DNA of 64,000 bases, taken from assembly GCA_019671135.1 (NCBI GenBank), contig JAHRHY010000021.1, positions 496,001 to 560,000 of the forward strand, read 5' to 3'. Shown here piece after piece: positions 54,264 to 64,000 of the stretch (position 1 is the first letter of the stretch; each line of letters opens with the position of its first letter). A program made the translations under genes and the position numbers. The stretch comes from Linnemannia hyalina. Lineage: Eukaryota > Mortierellomycota > Mortierellomycetes > Mortierellales > Mortierellaceae. A model generated the notes under the pieces. The model saw only the letters and a list, made by a program, of their open reading frames with translations. It had not been told where the DNA came from and did not search any database.

Positions 54264-56986
54264 TCACTCCATATCTTCCTCGTCGTCTTGATCCTCAACA
54301 ACGTCCTGATCCTCATCAGTCTCCCCTATATACTTTCGCTTGTTGTGCTTGTGTGGAGTGAAGGCTGCAAAGGGCTCTTTGTATCGGGGAGGAGGCGTCG
54401 ATGGCAGAGGAGGTCGGCGGATCAAGGACAGAGTTTCTTGTACATACACAGCATATCGTAATGTGTGGTCCTAAACATAAATAATCATCAGTCAATAAGA
54501 AAGCCAGCAGTTACATCCCCTCTAAGCATCAACAGATTTGCAGCTCGTGGACCTACTGCAAACTTCAACAGAATCTGGATCGAGTCAGATTTTAGAAATT
54601 GCTTCAGTTGCACCATGTCGGAGGGGATCCAGACCATACCACGAGTGGATCTTCCAGCAGTGATGACGTCCCCGTTTCGTTTCAAAGTGTAGAAACTCAG
54701 GCAAAAACCCCGTCCTTCTGCGATAATGGGGAAGTGCTTGCACGTATCCACTCCTTTGAATTCCAAGTCGTGCAAAACAGCAGTATTGATACGCACTGAT
54801 TTGAGCTGCTGCTTTGCACAAACCAGGTCTGATGCCGTGCTAGTTTTGAACTCGAAAATGCAGATCTCGTTGTCCCAAGTGTTATTCGCAAAGACACGGA
54901 CGCTGATATCCACCTTTCGGCCTCTCACATTCTTCGTCGTTACACCGTATTTGGCCTCCACATGCAAGCGAACATCCTTAGCTGCTTGGGATGCAAGTTC
55001 GCCACTATGTCAGTCAGGTGCAGTGGACTGTGTTAGTATAAGCTGCGTTAGTACGGTTTCCAGACTGCATTGCAGACAAAGCACACTACAACTTACGGTA
55101 TGCCGCGGACCACCTGTCCTCCAAGCAGCACTGCTAAAATGAATGACCACACTGATACGACCACATGCTCAGTTGTCGGTGGGGCGAGCTGGTTCGTTGA
55201 GATCAGTGTACATATGTGGTCGACCACCTGCAGCACTTGCATTTTTCGCCTCACGATCCTGGTCTTGGGTGAGGTGGCACCATTCTCTAAAAGCAGGCTC
55301 CACATCTTCATTCGCAGAGATTCCATATCCAATGGAGCGAGAGGGTCTTCCTTGTGCCCAGGGGAATATGCCTCCGCCAACTCATCCATCAGCCCAGCAA
55401 GATCATTGTCTTTTTCGTCCAGAGCCATCACCAAGGAGTCGATTTTGATAGCTGACGTAGACGTGAACGACCGTGTAGAAGGCGAAATTGTGTTCACAAT
55501 CCCGCTTAAGGCCACCCTATCACCCAGCGAAGCGAGCAGTCCATGGTTAGAACTAGGTATAGGGATATGGGATCACACACAATCACTCGCAACTGCTTTG
55601 TAACTTACAAGACATCTTTATCCACATGGTACGGCCGACTCTTGTCCTTCTTCCGTTTGCCCTTGTCCCTGTCCTCCTGGTCTTTTGCATGCAATTTTTC
55701 ATATGCATACTGGTAAAGCTCCTTGTGTTCTTGACAGATGAAGGTGGGAGGGACTGGCGGCAACTCTGTATCCTGACCTTTCACCTGATATCAGTGTTAA
55801 CATTATATTAGAACGATGTAGACCATGACGATGTACCAGGTTCACCGTGGTTTGGAAATAACTCCTTACCTTTTTGTACAGGTACTCCAACAAGGGCAGA
55901 AAAGGGGATTGCGCAGAGGCAATGGCCTCCTCAATCTCCTGTAATTCCTCTAAAACGTCGAGATTCAATTGACAAGATGTGAGATAGACAGATTGACGGC
56001 CTCCACTCAGCGTAGTCCACTTTGATTTGCATACCTTTGTCATCGACGGACACATCATGCACCACATGGCCTTCCGTGTCTGTATCGTCGTTGGTATTCG
56101 ATCCAAACTGGGCCATCTCATCGCTCTCGGCACCCTCAGCATCCACGAACGGCTCAGGGTTCTGGACGTTCTCATCACTGGTCTCAGCGTTGTCCAGATC
56201 CTTCTTAACGCCGGCAGCGGTTCGCTTTCTATTCAACCTTGATGACAAGACCCACGTAGACGGACTGGACGAGGCATCCTCCTCTCCGAATGGATCAATA
56301 AAGGTGTTCTAATGGTACAGGCAAAATACAGAGAAAGTATTCAGAGAGGGTCAGCAATGACTCTAGAAAAGAAAACCTCTCGCTCACTTTTTGGAACAAT
56401 GCATAACTTGCCTTGTTCTGGATGTTACGAGCTGTCGGCGATGAGGTCGACGTAGCAGCAGGTAATCCTAATCCCGGAGAAAGAAACAATTGAAATGAGA
56501 AATTGATTGAAGCAGCCAAAATGGACGATTTGGGCAAGGGCAGCTATACCTTGTAGTCGCCCAGCAACATCTCGGGTGAGGGAGTTGGAAACATGTTGTG
56601 TTTGTTGTATCGTATCTTTTCGGATGTGATCAATGTGATCATCCTAAAAAACAAAGTGACCCAAGTTAGTACTGAAACAGTCGTTTCTTAATATTATCAA
56701 CATTGGATATGGATATACTTACGAGTTGCGCAACCCGTTTCTCCTCCAACTGTTTACTGTCCCAATATTTCTGTCGAGTACGCTTCGATTCATCCCAAGA
56801 CGCAACAAGACGCTTGTGCTGGGCTGGATCTTCTTGTAGGACATACGGTAGGATGAATGATCTCCACTGAAAGCCAGCTTCCGTCATTTCGTCCGAGAAG
56901 AAGTCACAGAAATCGAAGAAATCGATTGCATCGTACTGTTCAAATGAACGCTGCTCTATGTAGAGCTCACGCGGAAGACGACTCAT
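54264..56986 (-). CDS. Nine-exon gene for a putative PD-(D/E)XK-fold protein
   Basis: Exons: 56986-56723, 56643-56550, 56467-56412, 56308-56035, 55949-55870, 55784-55609, 55516-55097, 55004-54515, 54470-54264. All junctions keep frame and give 686 residues. One intron uses a GC donor (aag|gcaagt at 56411). The first 88 residues are acidic/aromatic; the middle is charged and low-complexity. Residues about 455-615 hold the signature: helix Glu471 (HVEAKYG), Asp487 in GRKVDISV, Glu506 and Lys508 in ICIFEFKT, then helix QQLKSVRINTAVL. That order (E, D, ExK, Q/K helix) is typical of PD-(D/E)XK nuclease-fold proteins. The C-terminus is acidic (EDQDVVEDQDDEEDME). Nuclease activity is inference; no named family is recognised. 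It lies downstream of the Fanzor-like pseudogene in the same orientation, with a 245-bp tandem repeat between them. Confidence 0.75.
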
Positions 56987-58190
56987 TGTACGTACTATAT
57001 GTAATTTTTTTGCAGAGGAAAATAGTTAGTAATAGATATTCAGCACCAAAACGCAACTCCTCGTCAGAACGTGTTGAAGTCAGGGATGACGTCCCCAAAC
57101 CAGTAGCTCTACCACTTGTACATCCATCTAGCCAAAGGTCAGGCAAGGCTCCGAATGTGCAAGTGGCAGTGGCGCGAGTAACCAAGACTGGAGAGGGGAC
57201 TCAATCAGGGTGTCCTCAGATCCCCTGACCAACCCGACGGAAGTGCATTGTCCTCATTGCTTGACCAGTTCGAATGAGTCAATGCCCCGCGTCACAACAC
57301 GAATCTGTTCTAGGAACATTGAAGCCAGGGATGACGTCCCCAAACCAGTAGCTCTACCACTTGTACATCCATCTAGCCAAAGGTCAGGCAAGGCTCCGAA
57401 TGTGCAAGTGGCAGTGGCGCGAGTAACCAAGACTGGAGAGGGGACTCAATCAGGGTGTCCTCAGATCCCCTGACCAACCCGACGGAAGTGCATTGTCGTC
57501 ATTGCTTGACCAGTTCGCACGAATCAAAGCCCCGCGTCACAATGTTCCTGTCCGATTTGTTGTACTATATTGGCGTACACACACTTAACCAAGTACGAAG
57601 TGAAGAGACAAGAAATACAGCGCCAAGAGTCGGCAGGAGGGAGTGAGCGAATGAGCACTAACCGATCCGCAATTGGACATGTAATGCGGGAGGGCGAGGA
57701 TGTAAACAAGACGCCAATGAAAACAACGGAGGAGACTGGCGTGGGAGTGATGGTGGGCTGTAGAAGCGGTGGCAAAAGCGAAATGATGTGTGGCAGAAGA
57801 ATAGGGAAAAGGTCAAAGGCGCTGTCAGAGATGGCAAAGAAGGAAAAGATGGCAAAAGCGGAGAGTTAGCAAAAGACTGTGATTGAGAAAAGGGTTGTGA
57901 TGACAACAGGGTCTTGCGGCGGCCTGCGAGGAGATGGGGCGTGGGAGCGGTGTCGACAGTGATTGATGAAGGCGATGTGGCAAAAGGGCAAAGGTAGGAA
58001 AGGAGTGGTGGTGACAAGAGGAGGGGTATTTTTTTTTGTCTGCTTTTGGGTGCAGGATGGCATGGTAACGAAATTTACGCCCCGTCTGGAAACAGGACCA
58101 TGGGCGCGAGAATTACGTCACCGAAGTTAGTAATCTCGCGCCATCGCTCACGTGACCCAACACTATGGAACATGCTGACAAGCATGCATA
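56987..58190. other. Region between PD-(D/E)XK gene and Fanzor-like pseudogene
   Basis: Contains the promoter of the PD-(D/E)XK gene and the 245-bp tandem duplication. The remainder (57560-58190) shows no gene. Confidence 0.5.
57068..57553 (+). repeat. 245-bp tandem duplication
   Basis: Two adjacent copies (57068-57312 and 57313-57553) are nearly identical over about 210 bases: gggatgacgtccccaaacca onward to ccgcgtcac. Both open the same short frame (MSSDPLTNPTEVHC). Copy 1 starts about 80 bases upstream of the PD-(D/E)XK start codon on the minus strand, so it may be promoter. Confidence 0.9.
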
Positions 58191-60006
58191 TCAAACTATG
58201 GATGATATTGCTATGATACATCCCGTAATATGGCGAAACTCCTGCGTTAAATATTTCCTTGACTTGTTCTTGGTGTGGACGGATGGTGTATCAGCCGTGG
58301 GAACGACATCAGTGTTGGGGTCCTCGACTGAGACGATCGAAGTGGCACGTCTCTTTCTGGTTGGGCCACTCACAGTGGTCGTCGCCGCCATCGACGGGCT
58401 GGCTGCTGCTGGTCCTCCGCCAGCATTGCCGCCTGCTCCATCCACACTGACGTCCATGGCCTCAGGTGGCCCATCTGCTCCCTCTCCGCCACCACCACCA
58501 CTATCGCCACCAGTAGTAACATCCATCCATGGGTAAGTTCCGTCTCGGCGCTGAGGTTGGAGGTAGAGCGGCCGCTGCTGGTGGATCAGATGGTCCTTGA
58601 TGGCATTGTTAATGTTTTTCGATGCCATCACATGACGCTGCCAGAAGCGCTTACAAATCCGACGTCGCACAAACAAAGTTATGGCAGTATAGGCATCGTT
58701 TGGATGAAAAGTACTCATTGATCCCGATGACCAAATAGCCCAACGAACGAGCCTAAGTCAAGACAAAAAATAGAGGTATTATTAGCATGTCGCTATAAAG
58801 GAATGGCCCTGCTGAACAGTCGTCGCAAAGATGTGCCCTACCAGATTGATGAAAAACGCTTGAAAGGTGCCGTTGAGTCCAGGTGGGCCATGTACACCAG
58901 TAAACTTGGCCAGTCCAATTGCGATCACAACTCGTTGATGCGGCATCCTTGGCCACCCAACAGATCCGCCGATCATTTTGAGCAGGCCCTCAGCAACCTT
59001 GCAGAATTCCTCTTGCCGACACACCTCGGAGTCCCACTTGTGTTTCCAGAAGTTGGTTTGATTGTAGAAGTTGTCCAAATCTTCCTCCGATGCTCGGCGC
59101 GCGGTAACGTACTCTCGAAACGAGGCACCTTCTCCCATGAGAGGCGGCAGAGCGGTCTCGATGTCCTTAATGGTCCTTCCGGTAGATGACCCGGTGGTGA
59201 ATTCCTTTCTGTCCTCGAGCCAGCCGGCAAAGCTGTCCGATGGTCGCGACACAGCTTTGCGCTTGACCACCAGATCAAAGTACCGAGTCGTCTGAGGTTC
59301 CTTCAGCTTGCGCGCCTTTTGCCTTGCCCTTTGCCGTCTTCGATAACCGGGCTTCCGCTTGCTTCGTCGTTTCTTTTTCTTCTTCTTCAGCTTCTCGTCT
59401 CCCTCCTTGCCGTGGGGGTTGCGCTAATGTTGCAGGGGTCTGACCGGGTGGGAGTGAGATGGTGGCGCCGGCGAGGCAGGAGGTACCCAAGTCGAGCGAC
59501 AGAACTCCAACTTGACTAGGGTCAGCACCTGACAGGTTCTCCACATCTGTGGCAGTAGAGAAGACATTGCGGACCTCTGTCAGATATCCGTTGGTACCGC
59601 CGATGGTGGTGACGAGCGCGTTGGGCAACTTGTTCTCGGGAAAACGACGGTATCTGACGGACTGAATTTCTTTCAGTTTAAAGGCCAGCAGCTGCAGCAA
59701 ACGGACGTTAGTACGGATCGAGCCTCTGAGAACATAGCCCTTGCCATACCATTCCTTGGGATCAAACTTCTCGGCCCGTAGACATCCGAGGTGCTCCCGA
59801 AGTCCTTCTTTCCCGTCCTTGCCGTCCATATCCATGATTGTTGTCGTTTTGCGGAAGCCTTTGTCGTGCTTGTTTGGCGGAAGGCCAACATCCGACAGGA
59901 AAGTAGTCACGAAGCGACCAGGGGTCGTACTGGTCAGCCAGTTCAGAGCGTCAGCTTGCGAGGGATTGATGGTTGGATCCTGAAAGAAACGATCCTTGAT
60001 TATCAT
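58191..60006 (-). pseudogene. Decayed TnpB/Fanzor-like (OrfB-type) RuvC nuclease
   Basis: Read on the minus strand, three frame-shifted pieces follow the order of this family. Piece 1 (60006-about 59430) holds WYGKGYVLRGSIRTNVRLLQ, an RYRRFPE segment and the RuvC-I motif GVLSLDLGTSCLAGA, with its Asp at 59491-59493. Piece 2 (about 59420-58842), in another frame, is Lys/Arg-rich (KKKKKKRRSKRK), then RYFDLVVKRKAV, then RVVIAIGLAKFTGVHGPPG. A spliceable intron (58841-58753) joins it in frame to ARSLGYLVIGINEYFSSKRC and the zinc pair CLYC. After a second frameshift near 58670 comes RRRICKRFWQRHVMASKNI, where family members have a second Cys pair and RDVMAxxN. The RuvC-III Asp is His here. Two frameshifts, the lost Cys and the lost Asp mean it is dead. 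The 5' end also looks truncated: cgcag just before the first ATG looks like an acceptor without its exon. Confidence 0.72.
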
Positions 60007-61026
60007 ACTGCGGATCTTGTCCGCTAAGTTGATTCAGATGCGGCACGTGGCCAGAGGTTGGAACAATAACTCCTGCACAATTGCCTATCCTGAGGGAAGG
60101 TCAACATCAAAACATAAAGGGGTGCTAAAACACCAAAAAAACCATTCAAATAAGGGAATATATAGCGCGAAGCTAAATGGAGTGGGTGAGAAAGTAACAA
60201 AGAAAGGATGTATTGAATCTTCCATCTGGTATTGTTGGTTTTTCCTCGTTTTAGTAATATTGATGAGCGCCAAACGGTCAAGAAAAATGATGACCATTTG
60301 GCACAACATTGGTCCAATCATATTTATTTAGGACTCGTCAACGACCAAGACACTTCGCACTCTTTTCTGCCTTTTTGAGTCCAATCGTACGGTTAACGAG
60401 CCAACAACATTCATTTCGCACTCTTTCCAAATAGGATTTTGATATTGACCTGCCCTCTGCTTGAGGGATGGGTCTGTGTGGGCGTTGGTAGACAGTACCT
60501 CAGGGGGACAGTCAAAACTACTTCCATCAGTGGATGGGTACAAAAAATTTGCGGGTCAATTCAAGCATTGGCACTAAAAGGTGGTTGCAGTAGCTGTACG
60601 AATTTTAGTTGCTGCTCTTGCTCACTCAGTTCATGTTCAGGTCGCCCAACTGCAGCGATTGCAGGCGGTTCATCATTTTCTATAAGGATCTCCCTATACT
60701 AGGCAGAAGGACCTAGTGTAGGGTTGTTTGCGCCTCCAATGAAATACCCAAAGCGGTTGAATAGATTCATGTCTACAATCGCCGTCATCAAGGTGCGTGC
60801 CACCATAAAGTAATCATCGCATATAAATGCAGTCTCTTCTGTTCCAGCATTTAATTTCAAATTCCAAGGCCTTCACCTCAGCTCCACCTCAAGCACTTAG
60901 TTTCTAAACCGCGACCAGCACATCTCCCACTCTCAGAGTAAGGCAGCGTGGCATTTCGAAGTATAATGATTATCCTTATGCGTGGAGGCTAATATTGTTT
61001 TACGATCGTACGTAGACTGACCAAGT
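60007..61026. other. Intergenic region 5' of the Fanzor-like pseudogene
   Basis: May contain unrecognised 5' remnants of the Fanzor-like gene (minus strand), and the promoter and leader of the secreted protein gene (plus strand, TATA at 60823). No other gene recognised. Confidence 0.45.
60823..60829 (+). promoter_or_regulatory. TATA box of small secreted protein gene
   Basis: tataaat about 200 bases before the start codon at 61027, in gcatataaatgcag. The distance implies a leader of about 170 bases, possibly with an intron. Confidence 0.5.
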
Positions 61027-61350
61027 ATGCGTATCAGGGCAACTGTCATATTGCTGGCTACATATCTCGCCAACCTCGGACAAGCTTATACAATCGGAAG
61101 ACATGGCGGCAAACAAGTTACATACACCCGTGTTCTTCGTACGGTCGGTCCCGTCCCGTATGCCTGCAACGGAGATACTGAATGCAAGAGGCTGCTTGCT
61201 GAAGCCAAATTGTTGCGCCAGAGGGATGATGAGGATGCTGACTACTTGTGCGTCGAATATGGAGCCAAATGCCACCCTGGCGTAGAAGGATTTTGGGGTT
61301 GTGCAGTCGACACCGCGGATAGATACTTCTGCGCATTTGTCCCAAGTTAG
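61027..61350 (+). CDS. Small secreted cysteine-rich protein
   Basis: 107 residues. The N-terminus MRIRATVILLATYLANLGQA is a clear signal peptide: Arg residues, a hydrophobic core and a small-residue cleavage site near residues 18-20. The mature part has six Cys in the order PYAC, TEC, YLC, AKC, WGC, YFC, enough for three disulfides. This is the usual form of small secreted proteins (effector-like or defence) in plant- and soil-associated fungi. No known family is recognised and toxicity should not be assumed. It has its own TATA box and lies between a transposon relic and the composite repeat, a typical place for fast-evolving secreted proteins. Confidence 0.65.
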   Translation: MRIRATVILLATYLANLGQAYTIGRHGGKQVTYTRVLRTVGPVPYACNGDTECKRLLAEAKLLRQRDDEDADYLCVEYGAKCHPGVEGFWGCAVDTADRYFCAFVPS

Positions 61351-61544
61351 ATAGAGCTGTAAATAGCTTAAGTCAAATGGCCAGGCACTTCGAGTGCATT
61401 CCCTTGTCTAGTCTCTCAAGTAGCCACTGCACTTGCAGGATTACACCGCATTTGTACATTTGCTCATTGAATGATGAACTTGAGGCTTGGCATCCAATTT
61501 GTGTTTGTGTTGCACATCATGGTGTACTGACAAGAGGGTCACTT

Positions 61545-62830
61545 GTGACTTTTCGCCCTCTCAAGAAACAGCCTGGTTAACATTCCCCTCGCGCTTGATA
61601 TTTTCACTCCACTTGCAACTTTATCTGGCCGAGACACCGCCTGTCGTGTCTGTGTGTCACATCAACCCTACAACGGACAAAATTGCAACGCCAACAAACA
61701 TAGTATTGCGATACCTCGAGCATCGAACAAATAGAACCCATTCTACTTCTCAGTATGATCTCTTGTTATTTGCGTGATGTTATTGCGTGATGGTCGTGGT
61801 AAGGTGTCGGTCGATGCACTGCTCCACTGTGCATTTGCTCGCTCCGCGGCTCTAAGTTTGAAGACGGAAAATGAGGAAAGAAGAGGTTCAAAATTGCCTG
61901 TTACCACCAATTTTAGAGTTCACCTTGCGTTATGGTCATGAAAGACACCATGGATGATGGATCGAGCTGCTCGAAAGAGCTGTACACGTTCTGAATGTGT
62001 GGACCACCTGTTCCTGAGAAATGCATCCTTGGTGTTCTAGAGTGAAGATGCAGGTCCAGTCGACCCAGCTCTTTACATGGCCCTCATAGGGTACGGGTTA
62101 GCCAAAAGTAAAATAAGCTGACCATGTACACAGTCAATTCAATGTGAACCTCGAATCCTGTACTTTCCCGCAGGTAGCACGCATACACGATCGACGCATT
62201 GACCCTACTCTTATTTGTCTTGCTACTTTGTTTACTGTAATCCTGACAGTGGCAGCGTCCAATCTATAATGTTCATTCGCTTCTTTCCTTTGTTTTTCCA
62301 GAACTTTATTGTGGGCCTATCTGGCGCAGGACGTTCCTAAGACCTGAAGAACTTTTATTGAGCTTGCCAAACGAGGGTCCTACGACTATGCAATCTTCTT
62401 CCAAGTGGCCAAGGTACTTTGAAGAAAAAGTGGTGAAAATGAGGAAAATTCACACCATCCCCTCAACGTTATGGCCGCCCAGAATATCATGGCTATCTGC
62501 TCAACCAGGAACACCTAGGTTAACTGCAGCCACTTGCCAGTAATGATTCCATTCGTAGGAAAGCCAAACGCGATGATGGACCCAGCTCCAGCTCCAGCAA
62601 CGCCGCGACCACCGCCACCGCCGTCATCTTTTCTACCGCCTCCTGAAGTGCCACCAGCGGAATGAAAGAACACGGCAAAAGGACAGCGACTACCACGAGA
62701 GCGGATTGAGAGCGGCGTAAAATGGCGTTCAAGACTTAGGTTAGTTAAGCTCTGCATGTTCGCATGCATGCATTAGTGCTAGTAGAGGGCAGTGGGTGCT
62801 ATGATGTGTCGCTTCGGTGACGTTATTTAG
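61545..62830 (+). repeat. Composite dispersed repeat, modules A+B+C in order
   Basis: The most complete copy in the window: module A (61545-61800), B (61800-62250) and C (62300-62830), followed directly by an F-box/LRR pseudogene. All other copies contain one or two of these modules. No terminal inverted repeats or target-site duplications were found by eye. Confidence 0.75.
62310..62670 (+). pseudogene. Cyclophilin-like gene fragment, second copy
   Basis: Matches 31310-31691. One frame reads ELAKRGSYDYAIFFQVAK with a stop just upstream (ccta-agacctga). A second piece reads KRDDGPSSSSSNAATTATAV and stops early. It is more decayed than the other copy. Confidence 0.5.
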
Positions 62831-63039
62831 CGTCCATTGTCGACAAGCGCACCTTCACTAGTTCCTGCTCCTTTCTCCTTCTTGCTCCCCACCCTCTCCT
62901 CCCCTTCACGTTCCTTCCTTCATACTCGCTTGCTCTATTGCTACCACATTATCGCACCCTCTTGTGACCACCCCATCACTGCTCTCATCATCCTCATCAT
63001 CCCCGTCATCCCCACCAAGCCTGTCACCCTCTTCATCTT

Positions 63040-64000
63040 TCCCCTCGATCTACCTTGGATTCGCTCAATCATTGCCAGCAATCCTGGCCTCAAAGACCTT
63101 ACATCCTGTGTGGGTGTGAGTCTGGATTGGAAGGACTCATTTCCACCAGCTCTCTACAAGTCCATCGTTTTGTCGGAACATGGCCTCAGCATGGAATCCA
63201 TCGAGAGAAACATTAAGAACCTGAAGGTAAGGTTCAGGGCTGTTTATACGAAAACCAATCCTCGACATCTCCACAAAACAAAGTACTTTCGAGCATCCTG
63301 ACCAATTCGAGTCTGGTCATTTTTATCTTGAGCAGCAACTCGATCGGAGACAGCGGAGTCCAGGGCGCTGTCTGAGGCACTCAAGGCCAACTCGACGATG
63401 ATACAACGGAACTCAGGCCTTATTTAGGGGGTTTCAAATTTTGGCATGCCCACATTCAAATCGAAGCGTATTTCGAAATGGCTCATTTCCTTGACCGCGC
63501 ATTTGGCTACACGCCGTCGAATGTCAAGGTTTGCAACCCCCTATTGGCCGAGGCACTCAAGACGAACTCGACGCTGATCACATTGATCTTGTGGGACAAC
63601 TGGATCGAAGACGATGGAGCTAAGGGAATGGCTGAGGCACTCGCGATCAACTCGACGCTGGAAACGTTGTACTTGGGCGACGGCTTGATCGAAGACAATG
63701 GAACTCGGGCGTTGGGTCGGGCACTCATGACCAATGCAGCTCTGATCTTTCTAAACTTGAACAAAAACATGATCGGAGACAAAGGAACTAAAGCATTGGC
63801 AAGGGCACTCAGGAAAAACTCGATCCTGACAACCTTGAGGTTGAAGAACAACTCGATCGGTGACAAAGGAGCTGAAGCGCTGGCTGAGGCACTTAGGATA
63901 AACTCAGCTTTGGTCAATTTAGACTTGAGTAGACTCTATTGGGGACTACGGAGCTCAAGCGCTGGCTGAGACACGCGAGACCAACGCGACGGTGCACATT
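63040..64000 (+). pseudogene. F-box/LRR pseudogene, third copy, cut by window end
   Basis: Homologous to 32779-34104 but broken. A deletion of about 24 bases in the leader removes the start codon region, so FIF is followed directly by PLDLPWIRSIIASN. The F-box-like part is readable to about 63240, then frames shift and stop near 63300. A divergent stretch (63400-63535) follows, then a frame from about 63540 to 63930 with five 28-residue LRRs (LITLILWDNWIEDDGAKGMA and so on). A further shift near 63935 leads toward the window end. The repeats are more diverged from each other than in the arm copies. Confidence 0.8.

Overview
The window looks like nuclear DNA of an early-diverging fungus, most likely Mortierellaceae/Mucoromycota. 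The reasons are short GT-AG introns (about 45-260 bp), several F-box/leucine-rich-repeat genes, long pyrimidine-rich leaders, Gln/Asn/His-rich proteins, a TnpB/Fanzor relative and a Tc1 relic. The taxon is inferred from gene style, not from a marker gene.

Layout. (1) Bases 1-9108 and 32520-41608 are the two arms of a very large inverted repeat around a 23.4-kb unique spacer. The left arm runs off the window edge. Each arm carries, from outside to inside, a Gln-rich protein gene (intact on the right, frameshifted and cut by the edge on the left), a dispersed-repeat piece, a promoter with a pyrimidine-rich leader, a 197-residue Cys4 protein, a decayed Tc1/mariner transposase and an F-box + 12-LRR gene. 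(2) The spacer holds conserved housekeeping genes: PPWD1-type spliceosomal cyclophilin (-), divergent from a mitochondrial EngB/GTPBP8 GTPase (+); then about 10.7 kb without a convincing gene; then a PAS-kinase-type Ser/Thr kinase (+), convergent with an F-box protein carrying an XPA-like zinc domain (-). (3) 41.9-53.4 kb has an F-box/LRR gene and a 1,720-residue Rax1-like RGS membrane protein. (4) 54.2-64 kb is accessory: a 9-exon gene with a PD-(D/E)XK signature, a 245-bp tandem duplication, a decayed TnpB/Fanzor-like nuclease gene, a small secreted Cys-rich protein, and a composite repeat leading into a third, broken F-box/LRR gene.

How it fits together. The housekeeping genes are intact and lie between repeat-rich blocks. 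The F-box/LRR genes, the composite repeat and cyclophilin-like fragments recur together, so they appear to have spread as a unit. The inverted-repeat arms look identical over about 6.7 kb but differ in their outer 2.2 kb, which suggests recent exchange between them. The most unusual locus is 54.2-60.0 kb, where an intact putative nuclease gene lies downstream of, and in the same orientation as, a dead Fanzor-like gene. All exon boundaries were read by eye from splice motifs and reading frame; none is confirmed by transcripts.
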